Of a DNA stretch of 64,000 nucleotides, positions 19,306 to 27,524 are shown piece after piece. The notes below the pieces were generated by a model. That model ran no database searches and was not told where the DNA came from. It saw only the letters and a program-made list of their open reading frames with translations. Position numbers and translations under genes: made by a program. The DNA is from Ferruginibacter lapsinanis (GTDB lineage Bacteria; Bacteroidota; Bacteroidia; Chitinophagales; Chitinophagaceae). Numbering within the stretch: the stretch's first letter is position 1; the number at the start of each line of letters is the position of its first letter. The stretch is taken from the NCBI RefSeq assembly GCF_020783315.1, contig NZ_CP086063.1:1724501-1788500 (forward strand). The letters run 5' to 3'.

Positions 19306-19785
19306 TTATCCATCAACTTTTTTGAACATCATAACAAAGCCACAAAGTTTTTTCTTTGATTTGTTTGATTGAACGACTTTCAACATATGGTATTCAGAAA
19401 ATTTGGGTATGTATGAATATCTGATAACAGTCCCATCAATATCACCCCATTGATGTTTTATATAAGCTACTTCTTTTTCGTCCCAATCATACATTCTAAG
19501 TTCAAATAGTTTTGAAGTGTATTCACCTATAAAAACAAATTGATACCAGGTGCCGGCATTTAATGGAACAATGATTGGCATTTCATACTCACTTTCCATG
19601 AGCATGGTATTTTCTTTAACCAGAATAAATCCCTGCTTATATATTTCGTGTTTGATACTATCCGCTTGTCGTAATATGTTGAGATCTGAACAGGCTGTTT
19701 GCCTGATAACATCCTGAGACCTCAGGTTGTTAGATGATAATAGTAACATTATCAATACAGAAGGTAGTAGTAAGCGGTTTTTCAT
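19306..19785 (-). CDS. secreted protein of unknown function
   Basis: I do not recognise this 159-residue protein. It begins with a good signal peptide (MKNRLLLPSVLIMLLLSSNN, cleavage probably after LRSQ), so it is exported to the periplasm or beyond. The mature part has two cysteines (about 32 and 148), which could form a disulphide, and reads as mixed beta structure with aromatic strands such as AGTWYQFVFIGEY and GTVIRYSYIPKF. This recalls small Bacteroidota secreted proteins that bind or stabilise surface components, but no function can be assigned. It ends 73 bp from the sprA terminator. The 245 bp on its other side, up to 20031, hold no gene or clear promoter that I can see. Confidence 0.75.
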   Translation of the reverse strand: MKNRLLLPSVLIMLLLSSNNLRSQDVIRQTACSDLNILRQADSIKHEIYKQGFILVKENTMLMESEYEMPIIVPLNAGTWYQFVFIGEYTSKLFELRMYDWDEKEVAYIKHQWGDIDGTVIRYSYIPKFSEYHMLKVVQSNKSKKKLCGFVMMFKKVDG

Positions 19786-20030
19786 CCGTTGTTCGATTAG
19801 ATTTATTGGATTTATAACAGCCGCACTAACTTATCGTTAAAGGGAATACGGGTGTTATGCAGCTACAAGAGTCCAAATTCATGCCAAACTCTCCGGCTGG
19901 ATAAACCTTTAAACGAATAAATGTATCTGTTTAGTATACTGATCAGACACTCTTTTCGAATATACAACTTGATAAAAATAAATATATGTAAATCTTTATT
20001 TTAGTTTTGATTGTGTGCATAAAAAATATC

Positions 20031-22676
20031 TTATCTGATCAAAATAACATATCCTTTTTTACTTAATATTTTATTTTCAAAACTAAGCCCCTTTGCCTGC
20101 CAAACATAGGTGCCGGGATCCTGTGGCTTTCCCCCAAATGTACCATCCCAGCCTTTTTTGGTACTAACAGATGAATATATTAATTGTCCCCAGCGATTGA
20201 ATACATTGAAATAGTCGAGATGTTTTACGCCTAATAAGATGGGCTTAAACTCATCATTCATCCCATCTCCATTTGGAGTAAATGCGGTAGGTACATATAG
20301 GTCAGGGTCAACTCTATATACTTTTATACTGATCGTATCACTGCCTTTGCAACCTTCTTTGGTTTGAGCCAATAGTACATATTCCATGTTATTATCAAGA
20401 TTAGCAGACGGGTTTTGGCTTCCCGGATCGCTTAACCCTGTAGCAGGTGACCATGAATAAATTTCTGCACCACTACCATGTAGGTTCAGCGTTTCTCCTA
20501 TTACAATTGCTGTATCACGTGGACCTGCATCTGCAATAATTTTCGGGATCACTCTTACTGTAAACGTGTCGTAAGTAGGTTTTGGACAACCAAGTGTATC
20601 TGTAACAGTTGCAATGTATGTTGTTGTTGCCGTAGGAAAAAGTACATCCGGTGAAGCAATATTTGCATCAGATAAAAATGTAGCCGGCGACCAACTGTAA
20701 TTGCTACCTCCAGCGGCATATATCTTTGCAGAAAAAGAAAAACATATTCCCGTATCCTTTACTACCTGTTGAGCAGGATAAGGTACTACCTTAATGGTAA
20801 TAATATCTTCAGCCTGACACAATCCAAGGTTGGCGATAACACGATAAGTTGTAGTTGATAAAGGACTAACCGAAGGGTTTTTTATGAATGCGTTATCTAT
20901 GTCTGCAGCTGGTAACCATTTATATTGCAATGCTTCGCTAATTGGATGCAGAGAAATTATATCACCTTTACAAATGGTGGTGTCGTTTCCTGCATCTACT
21001 GTTATAAAGGTTCTTACATCAACAAAAACGGAATCAGTGTTCTTGCAACCCGAAGCATCCATAACTGTAGCGTAATATTTTGTTGGGAAATTGGGGCTGA
21101 CAATTGGGTTTGAACCTTGACCATTCACCCCATCGAATATATTATCAGAAGTCCATGTTATATTTCCATTACCCGTTGCTGTTAGTCTAAGGTTGTCTAT
21201 GGAACAAATGAGGGTGTCATTCATAGCTTGTATAGACGGGTTGTCTGAAATTATGATGTCTTTATACACAGTATCAATACACCCAAAAGTGTTGGCTACT
21301 ATGAATTGTACATTCTGTATAGTGCCTGCTGTTGTATATGTATATGAAGGGTTTTTCAGATGGCTGGTATCATTTGTTGCCGCTGCATCTGCAAAGTCCC
21401 AGCGCCAGCCGGTAACAGTTCCGTAATTTGTTTTAGTAGTATCTCTAAATTGAATGGGTTGACCTTTACACAATGGTGAAGTGGTACGGAATCCTGGGAA
21501 AAACCCAGGGTACACTTTAACTTTTAATGTTGTAGAATCTGCACAAAGACCGTTTAATGATATCTTTAATTTTACTGTATAAATGCCTGTATCAGTGAAA
21601 GTGTGCGTTGGCTTAGAAGAAGTGGATGTATTAGCAATGCCAGAATTAGGGTCTCCAAAATTCCAATTATAAACAGTGCCGGAAGGTGTAAAGATATCAT
21701 TTGAAAAATCTACGCTGAACCCATCACAGGTTACAGGTTTTGGGTTTAAAAATGCTTTGATAGGATCGCAGTTTCTGACTCTAATATGTAATTCTTTTCT
21801 TGATTCTGCAAAATAAATTCCTTTGCGATATTCAGAAACGCATACAGTAATTACATATTCGCCTGTGTTTACGATAGGAGGGGCAATGCCGCTGATCATG
21901 CCGGTAACTGAGTTAATTGTAACTTTTGATCCCATCGGGCTACTTCCATTGTAAGGAGATTTATAGGGCACCATATTATAAGGAGGAGTTGCTGCAGGGT
22001 TAGGTTCTGGCTGTCCATTGGGAGGAGCCCCGCCACCCAGGTAAGCGCTACATAAGCTATATGATAATGAATCTCCATCGATGTCGGTAGCCTTAAATGG
22101 ATAACTGAAAAAACTATTTTGACAAACGACAACAGTATCATTGATGAAAAAATCCGGGCTATTATTTTTATTTGCATCAACAACTGTGGAAGATGTACCG
22201 GGTATTGTAATCGTATAGGTATTGCCAACATCTCCGGAATTAATAATATTATCCATGTCTTCTATCCGGCAACATCTCTGATAGGCAAACATATATCCAT
22301 CTGCAGATACAGGTAACTCGTAATTATTTAATTCATAAACTGCAATGGTATAGTAGCATTCTCTCTGATCGCCGGAAATACAAGGTTCATCATATGTTTT
22401 CTCTAATTCATATTCTCTCGTGATCGTCACCCCGGGATTAGCCAAACGCTGAAATGTTCTGGGATTAAAAATGGTGAAATTTATATTAGCATTTAATTGT
22501 TGGTCGCTAGGATGACACTCCATAAAAACAGTAAGTGTAATTTTATATCTGAGATAGGAAGGGTTTGTAATGCCTGCGCCTAAATATTTATAGCTAAAAA
22601 AACCACCTTTTATATGTCTGGCAGAAACGTTGGTAAATATAAACAGGAATAATATGGTATAGATAACTCTCCTCAT
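20031..22676 (-). CDS. secreted PKD-repeat protein with type-B T9SS C-terminal sorting domain (gliding motility-associated CTD)
   Basis: The 881-residue protein is a likely T9SS cargo. It has a signal peptide (MRRVIYTILFLFIFTNVSA), an N-terminal domain with paired cysteines (about residues 20-300), at least two PKD-like Ig repeats (about 315-480, with YNWNFGDP and WRWDFADA), further Ig/SprB-like repeats with SPATxLSDxxxxxP motifs, and a C-terminal sorting domain of the gliding-motility type (VPTAFTPNGDGMNDEF, FNVFNRWGQLIY, GTYVWQ). Such proteins cross the outer membrane through SprA and stay on or leave the surface; an adhesin role is inferred. I chose the ATG at 22676 because a -7 box occupies 22701-22708 and a signal peptide follows at once. 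sprA is encoded 0.9 kb away on the other strand. Confidence 0.9.
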   Translation of the reverse strand: MRRVIYTILFLFIFTNVSARHIKGGFFSYKYLGAGITNPSYLRYKITLTVFMECHPSDQQLNANINFTIFNPRTFQRLANPGVTITREYELEKTYDEPCISGDQRECYYTIAVYELNNYELPVSADGYMFAYQRCCRIEDMDNIINSGDVGNTYTITIPGTSSTVVDANKNNSPDFFINDTVVVCQNSFFSYPFKATDIDGDSLSYSLCSAYLGGGAPPNGQPEPNPAATPPYNMVPYKSPYNGSSPMGSKVTINSVTGMISGIAPPIVNTGEYVITVCVSEYRKGIYFAESRKELHIRVRNCDPIKAFLNPKPVTCDGFSVDFSNDIFTPSGTVYNWNFGDPNSGIANTSTSSKPTHTFTDTGIYTVKLKISLNGLCADSTTLKVKVYPGFFPGFRTTSPLCKGQPIQFRDTTKTNYGTVTGWRWDFADAAATNDTSHLKNPSYTYTTAGTIQNVQFIVANTFGCIDTVYKDIIISDNPSIQAMNDTLICSIDNLRLTATGNGNITWTSDNIFDGVNGQGSNPIVSPNFPTKYYATVMDASGCKNTDSVFVDVRTFITVDAGNDTTICKGDIISLHPISEALQYKWLPAADIDNAFIKNPSVSPLSTTTYRVIANLGLCQAEDIITIKVVPYPAQQVVKDTGICFSFSAKIYAAGGSNYSWSPATFLSDANIASPDVLFPTATTTYIATVTDTLGCPKPTYDTFTVRVIPKIIADAGPRDTAIVIGETLNLHGSGAEIYSWSPATGLSDPGSQNPSANLDNNMEYVLLAQTKEGCKGSDTISIKVYRVDPDLYVPTAFTPNGDGMNDEFKPILLGVKHLDYFNVFNRWGQLIYSSVSTKKGWDGTFGGKPQDPGTYVWQAKGLSFENKILSKKGYVILIR

Positions 22677-22700
22677 CGTAATACACAGATAATGAAGACT

Positions 22701-22708
22701 CAAAAGTA
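22701..22708 (-). promoter_or_regulatory. candidate -7 box (TACTTTTG) of the T9SS cargo gene
   Basis: Exact TAnnTTTG match on the minus strand, 24 bases before the ATG at 22676. It rules against an upstream TTG start at 22703. Confidence 0.55.
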
Positions 22709-22789
22709 GTTTAAAACGCTGTCCATTATCAGGATTATTTATGAAAGAATTGCTAAATAAATAACCTGTTTAATTCGCATATGAACTGA

Positions 22790-23590
22790 TTACGATGTGC
22801 TGTTTAGGAATTTAAATAAAATGCTGTTTGTTTTTTCCGTTTCTTCAAGCATGCCCATATGGCCTGAGTTGTGTAAAATATGGATATGTGATTTATTGGG
22901 TATGTAGCATTGTTTCAGACTACTTTCAAGAGGAATAGCATTGTCGAACTCTCCAATGACGAATAATACAGGTAAAGAAGTTTTCCTTAAGATATCAGTT
23001 CTGTCCGGTCTGCCGATCATTGCTCTGTAATATTGTATCAATGCGGCAGCAGTAAAATTTTTACCTTTTTCAATCAGCTCATTGATACAGGGAGTTAATG
23101 CATTGGGGCCTTCCTGAAATCGGAACAAGCCGGGGATACTCGTTTTTAAAAAATTATACGCATTATTAGCCATTATAAATGCGATGGCTTTTTCTCGTGT
23201 TTGTTTTTTTTCTTCACTATCGGCAAAAGCACTTGAATGAAACAAGGCAAAACTTTTTAAATATTCCGAATATTTTTCAGCAAAAGCTAAAGTAATATAG
23301 CCACCCATACTGTGCCCCACCATCACACATTGATTGATCTTTTCAATATCTAATATGGCTTTCATTACTTCAGCATAAGTATCTATATCGGCATCAGGTA
23401 TTAATGCAGAACTTCCACTTCCGGGAATATCCGGAATAATTAAATGAAAATTTTTTTGTAAATAACTGATCTGGTGTTTCCATATTTCACTGTCTTCTCC
23501 AAATCCATGTAACAGCATAACAGTAGTGCCGGCACCAATAGTTTTGTATGATACAATTGCATTGTTGTAAGTCAGCGTTTTAGTGAGCAT
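22790..23590 (-). CDS. alpha/beta-hydrolase fold protein
   Basis: The 266-residue protein is a complete alpha/beta hydrolase. The oxyanion-hole region is LLHGFGEDSEIW (about residues 26-37), the nucleophile elbow is GHSMGGY with Ser94, the acid is the aspartate in VIGEFDNAIP (about 217) and the histidine is in NSGHMGMLEE (about 244). It is likely a cytoplasmic esterase or C-C hydrolase; there is no signal peptide and the substrate is unknown. Its ATG lies 11 bp inside the end of the DUF4105 gene, so the two are translationally coupled. Operon members upstream are probably the DUF4105 gene and guaB. Confidence 0.9.
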   Translation of the reverse strand: MLTKTLTYNNAIVSYKTIGAGTTVMLLHGFGEDSEIWKHQISYLQKNFHLIIPDIPGSGSSALIPDADIDTYAEVMKAILDIEKINQCVMVGHSMGGYITLAFAEKYSEYLKSFALFHSSAFADSEEKKQTREKAIAFIMANNAYNFLKTSIPGLFRFQEGPNALTPCINELIEKGKNFTAAALIQYYRAMIGRPDRTDILRKTSLPVLFVIGEFDNAIPLESSLKQCYIPNKSHIHILHNSGHMGMLEETEKTNSILFKFLNSTS

Positions 23591-24731
23591 ATATGGTATG
23601 ACTTCTGTAAATTAATAGTAGCACTAAAGGTAGTAAAGCATTGTTCATTTGTTGGGGTAAAAAAAACCAACTTAATAACACCAATGCAAGAAATATGCCG
23701 TTCAAAGCAAAATATTTTTTAACCCATTGTTTTTTACTGCCAATAAAAAAAGCCATTGCCGCATGCATAGGAATTGCCCAGAGTAAATTAAAATTGTTTT
23801 TACACATTGCATGATCTGTTCCTGTCCACATAAAAATTAAAACAATTCCCAGTACCCCTGTTGTAAAAAATAAGATGCCATCAAATCCCTTTAAAAATAT
23901 CGTAGCCCATTTGTTTGCAGAAAGGCTGATTAAAAAAACAGTTATCAATAAAGCAGAAAAAATGCTTAATGGGGTAAATAAAAAACTACCTTTTTCATTT
24001 TCTTCAATGGGGTATAAATTTGTTTCAGATAATACCACTTGATGGTTTTGATTACTGCTGTCCAAAGACTTCATCAAATTATCTGGCAAAAATTGAGATT
24101 GTTCGATGCTCATGATGGCATCAGTTGGTTGGCCCAATAATATATCTATGCCTAGCTTACTCCAGTATTTCTCTCCCTTATCAAGATAACTATGTATTGC
24201 CTGTCTGAATCTGGTATTTTTTGGCATCACGGCTTTGAAGGATGGACGATCACTTTTGTTTTTAACGATGATATCTCTCAGGCGTGTGGTACAATTATCT
24301 AAAAAGAAATCGTATTTGTAATACTTGTTTTCTTCTTTAATATTTTCAAAAAGAGCTTTTTGTATATTGAGTTTTTCTTCCGGAGAAAAATTTAGCACCT
24401 GTTCGGTTATACCTCTGTTGGTAGATTGGTAAGCATCTTTAAAATCTTCAAAGTATTCTGTAGAAACATAGTACAATAATTTGCCACGTACAAATTTCAG
24501 GTAAAAGTCTTTGTCATCGAAATTGAAAGTACCGTAGTTATATACAATATCACTCAGGTTGCTGCTGTCTTTTATGCGTAAAGCACTGTGTCCGAATGTT
24601 GAATACAGTTCTTCTCCGGGAGTACAGGTAAGCAGTGATATACGTATATGTGATGAATCCTGCGCTGATGCACAAAAATGCGAATGAGCAAAAATGCAAA
24701 TGAAGAAAAATTGCAGTAATATTTTTTTCAT
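23580..24731 (-). CDS. DUF4105 membrane protein, possible lipoprotein N-acyltransferase (Lnb-like)
   Basis: The 383-residue protein has a signal peptide (MKKILLQFFFICIFAHSHF), an extracytoplasmic DUF4105 domain (about residues 25-240) and about five C-terminal membrane segments. Conserved-looking catalytic candidates are the histidine in YSTFGHSALRI and the cysteine in DNCTTRLRDI, a His/Cys arrangement like that of NlpC/P60 or LRAT-type thiol enzymes. From memory, DUF4105 proteins of Bacteroides were recently reported as lipoprotein N-acyltransferases that replace the missing Lnt; I cannot check that here, so the role is tentative. I chose the ATG at 24731, since upstream frames lack a signal sequence. 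It follows guaB by 61 bp and overlaps the hydrolase gene by 11 bp. Confidence 0.8.
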   Translation of the reverse strand: MKKILLQFFFICIFAHSHFCASAQDSSHIRISLLTCTPGEELYSTFGHSALRIKDSSNLSDIVYNYGTFNFDDKDFYLKFVRGKLLYYVSTEYFEDFKDAYQSTNRGITEQVLNFSPEEKLNIQKALFENIKEENKYYKYDFFLDNCTTRLRDIIVKNKSDRPSFKAVMPKNTRFRQAIHSYLDKGEKYWSKLGIDILLGQPTDAIMSIEQSQFLPDNLMKSLDSSNQNHQVVLSETNLYPIEENEKGSFLFTPLSIFSALLITVFLISLSANKWATIFLKGFDGILFFTTGVLGIVLIFMWTGTDHAMCKNNFNLLWAIPMHAAMAFFIGSKKQWVKKYFALNGIFLALVLLSWFFLPQQMNNALLPLVLLLIYRSHTIYAH

Positions 24732-24792
24732 TGAGAATAATTCAATGTGAATATAAAGTTTAAAAGGAGCTAGACTCATTAAACTTTTTAAC

Positions 24793-26289
24793 CTACCTGC
24801 TGTAATTTGGAGCTTCTTTAGTGATAGCCACATCATGTGCATGACTTTCTTTCATGCCTGCATTTGTTATTTTTACAAATGTTGAGTTTAGTTGCAGCGA
24901 TTTAATTGTATTAGCACCGCAGTAACCCATTCCTGCCCTTAATCCGCCAACATATTGATGTACGACCTCTTTTAAAGGTCCTTTAAATGCTACTCTTCCT
25001 TCAATTCCTTCCGGTACAAATTTTTTGATATCAGCTTCTGGGTCCTGAAAATATCTGTCGCTGCTGCCTTCAGCCATTGCTCCCAAACTGCCCATGCCTC
25101 TGTATTGCTTAAAGCGTCTTCCTTCGTAAATGATCGTTTCTCCCGGACTTTCTTCTGTACCTGCAAAAACATTTCCCATCATTACACAACTTGCACCTGC
25201 TGCTAAAGCCTTTACCATATCGCCTGTATAACGGATGCCTCCATCACTAATGATTCCCACATTAGTATTTTTCAATGCAGCAGCAGCTTCCATAACAGCG
25301 GTAATTTGCGGAACACCTGTTCCTGCTACGATTCTGGTAGTACAGATAGAACCTGGTCCGATGCCTACTTTTACAGCATCAGCTCCAGCTGTGGCCAATG
25401 CTTTTGCACCGGCAGCAGTACCAACGTTGCCTGCTATTACCTGTAACCCTTTAAAAGTTTTTTTAATTGCTTTTAATGTATCCATTACACCTTTTGTATG
25501 CCCGTGAGCACTGTCAAGGCAAATAACGTCTACGCCTACACGGTGAAGCGCTGCAACTCTGTCCAGCGAATCTTTTGTAATGCCAACACCTGCACCAACT
25601 AATAATCTTCCAAATGAATCTTTTACTGCATTCGGATGACTTTTTAATTTCAATATATCACTGAAAGTAATCAGGCCGATCAATTTCCCTGATTTATTAA
25701 TTACCGGTAATTTTTCAATTTTTGTTCTCTTAAATAAAAGTTCTGCCTTTTTCAAATCAGTTCCTTCAGGCGCTGTAATGAGATTATCCTTGGTCATTAC
25801 AACAGATACTTTTTCTTTATAATTTGTTTCGAAACGAAGATCACGATTGGTAAGAATACCTACCAATTTATGTTGTGCATCTACAATAGGAATACCGCCA
25901 ATCTTGTTTTCTTTCATTAAACGAAGAGCTTCACCAATGGTGGCATCCGGGCTAAGTGTTACAGGGTCTAATATCAGGCCATTTTCGCTTCGTTTTACTT
26001 TACGAACCTGCTCTGCCTGTTGTTCGATACTCATGTTCTTATGCAAAATACCCAATCCGCCTTCTCTTGCGATAGCTATTGCTAATGCAGCTTCTGTTAC
26101 GGTGTCCATAGCAGCACTCAACATAGGTACGTTCAGCGTGATAGTTTTGGTAAGTTTTGTACTGATATCTACATCACGTGGTAAAATCTGTGAGTAGGCA
26201 GGCATAAGCAACACATCGTCAAATGTTAAGCCTTCGCCGAAAAATTTTTTTGATTTTGGTAGATTGGAGGAGTTATTTCTTGTAGCCAT
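24793..26289 (-). CDS. guaB: IMP dehydrogenase
   Basis: GuaB oxidises IMP to XMP with NAD+, the committed step to GMP. The 498-residue protein has the usual TIM barrel interrupted by two CBS domains (about residues 95-215). Landmarks are [14 protein letters not shown] at the start, the catalytic cysteine in [15 protein letters not shown], the IMP-binding [11 protein letters not shown] and the flap region around [10 protein letters not shown]. The C-terminus [14 protein letters not shown] is complete. I chose the ATG at 26289: an in-frame TTG at 26322 lies upstream of a -7 box at 26293-26300, so it could not be on that transcript. The box is 3 bp from the ATG, implying a leaderless mRNA. Confidence 0.96.
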   Translation of the reverse strand: MATRNNSSNLPKSKKFFGEGLTFDDVLLMPAYSQILPRDVDISTKLTKTITLNVPMLSAAMDTVTEAALAIAIAREGGLGILHKNMSIEQQAEQVRKVKRSENGLILDPVTLSPDATIGEALRLMKENKIGGIPIVDAQHKLVGILTNRDLRFETNYKEKVSVVMTKDNLITAPEGTDLKKAELLFKRTKIEKLPVINKSGKLIGLITFSDILKLKSHPNAVKDSFGRLLVGAGVGITKDSLDRVAALHRVGVDVICLDSAHGHTKGVMDTLKAIKKTFKGLQVIAGNVGTAAGAKALATAGADAVKVGIGPGSICTTRIVAGTGVPQITAVMEAAAALKNTNVGIISDGGIRYTGDMVKALAAGASCVMMGNVFAGTEESPGETIIYEGRRFKQYRGMGSLGAMAEGSSDRYFQDPEADIKKFVPEGIEGRVAFKGPLKEVVHQYVGGLRAGMGYCGANTIKSLQLNSTFVKITNAGMKESHAHDVAITKEAPNYSR

Positions 26290-26292
26290 GTG

Positions 26293-26300
26293 CAAAGATA
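26293..26300 (-). promoter_or_regulatory. candidate -7 box (TATCTTTG) of guaB
   Basis: Exact TAnnTTTG match on the minus strand. Only three bases separate it from the guaB ATG at 26289. Confidence 0.5.
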
Positions 26301-26328
26301 CAATGACGACTTCAAAATACAAAGTTCT

Positions 26329-26401
26329 CGATTTTTAGGTCATATTTTATAGTCGGGAGTTCGGAAAACATAGCAACTAAAAACTATGACCTAAAAACTA
26401 A
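26329..26401. repeat. inverted pair of the AACTAAAAACTA-type repeat between dprA and guaB
   Basis: A perfect 13-bp inverted repeat (TTTTTAGGTCATA at 26332-26344; TATGACCTAAAAA at 26385-26397) flanks a 40-bp centre. The right arm belongs to a 27-bp motif beginning AACTAAAAACTATGACC at 26375-26401 that has relatives at 47020-47046 and 47504-47530. The dprA stop codon TAG (26398-26400 on the minus strand) lies inside it. Confidence 0.7.
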
Positions 26402-27498
26402 TTTAACTTATATATCTTTCCAGGCAAAGTAATTACAACCTGTTGCATCTCAAGTTGTAATAATGCGGCCGCCATTGCGCTGCTACTCAATCCACATTTG
26501 ATATATAATTCGTCAATTTGCAAAGATTCATTTTGAGAAAGTATGTCGACTATTATTTTTTCATTATCTGTCAGTTCTATAAAAAGTTCCCGTTGTTTTT
26601 TCGGAGATTTCTTTTTCTTATGTGTCCAGTTCATTAGTGTCAGCAGATCCTCGGCATCGGTTATTAGGAACGCTTTATTATTTTTTATAAGATAATTACA
26701 GCCTTCACTTTTTGTATCGGTTGTTTTCCCCGGAAACGCAAAAACATCTTTATTGTAACCATTACCTAATTCCGCGGTGATCAGTGATCCGCCCTTTTTA
26801 CCACTTTCTATAACTACCAAGGCATCACACATACCGGCAACGATCCGATTTCGTTTGGGAAAATTCTGTTTATCGGGATTGGTATTGCTTAAATAATCTG
26901 TTAATAATCCTCCCTGGTCAATCATCTGTTTTGCCAATATTTTATTTTGTGCCGGATATATTTTATCTAACCCATGTGCTAATACACCGATTGTTTGCAA
27001 ATTATTTTTTATCGCGGCTTTGTGAGCTATGGTGTCAATCCCAAAAGCAAGGCCACTTACAATTAATATATTTTCTTCCTGTAGATCTTCCACTAATTTT
27101 TCGCAAATATTTCTCCCATATTCGCTATTGTTCCTTGTGCCGACTATTGATACTATTTTAGACGTATTTAAATCTGCGTTGCCACGATAATACAAGAGAG
27201 TGGGGCTGTCATAACAATTAAGCAACCGTTGAGGGTATCGGCTGTCAGTAATAAATAATGGACTGATCTTATATTTTTCAATGAATTTAATTTCTTCTTC
27301 ACTGCTTAAGAAATTGTCGAATGTTTTTATGCAACTTGCTCTTATGGTTCCGATGCCTTCAATACATTCAAGCTCTTTTTTCTTTGCTTTAAAGACAGAC
27401 TCGGCATCTCCGAATATACCTACAAGAATTTTAGCGTGAACGTCCCCTATGTTAGGTACTAATGTTAATGCAATTTGGTAAAGTAGATCTTTGTTCAT
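26398..27498 (-). CDS. dprA: DNA-processing protein DprA (Smf family)
   Basis: DprA protects incoming single-stranded DNA and loads RecA during natural transformation. The 366-residue protein has an N-terminal helix-hairpin-helix/SAM-like region (about residues 1-75), the Rossmann core with SIVGTRNNSEYGRNICEKLV, GLAFGIDTIAHKAA, GVLAHGLDKIYPAQN and the PKRNRIVAGMCDALVVIESG signature, and a C-terminal winged helix (about 305-366). It lies 26 bp after the PorE-like gene. TAATTTCG at 27520-27527 is a one-mismatch -7 box. The stop codon sits in a repeat element. Its presence suggests competence or another recombination role; a helix-hairpin-helix barrel gene is encoded at 31966-34089. Confidence 0.94.
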   Translation of the reverse strand: MNKDLLYQIALTLVPNIGDVHAKILVGIFGDAESVFKAKKKELECIEGIGTIRASCIKTFDNFLSSEEEIKFIEKYKISPLFITDSRYPQRLLNCYDSPTLLYYRGNADLNTSKIVSIVGTRNNSEYGRNICEKLVEDLQEENILIVSGLAFGIDTIAHKAAIKNNLQTIGVLAHGLDKIYPAQNKILAKQMIDQGGLLTDYLSNTNPDKQNFPKRNRIVAGMCDALVVIESGKKGGSLITAELGNGYNKDVFAFPGKTTDTKSEGCNYLIKNNKAFLITDAEDLLTLMNWTHKKKKSPKKQRELFIELTDNEKIIVDILSQNESLQIDELYIKCGLSSSAMAAALLQLEMQQVVITLPGKIYKLN

Positions 27499-27524
27499 AC
27501 TGTATAGATGAACAAAAAGCGAAA

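Noticed and set aside
22676-22703. A longer N-terminus for the T9SS cargo starting at TTG 22703
   Set aside because: The candidate -7 box overlaps that codon, and the ATG at 22676 gives a clean signal peptide.
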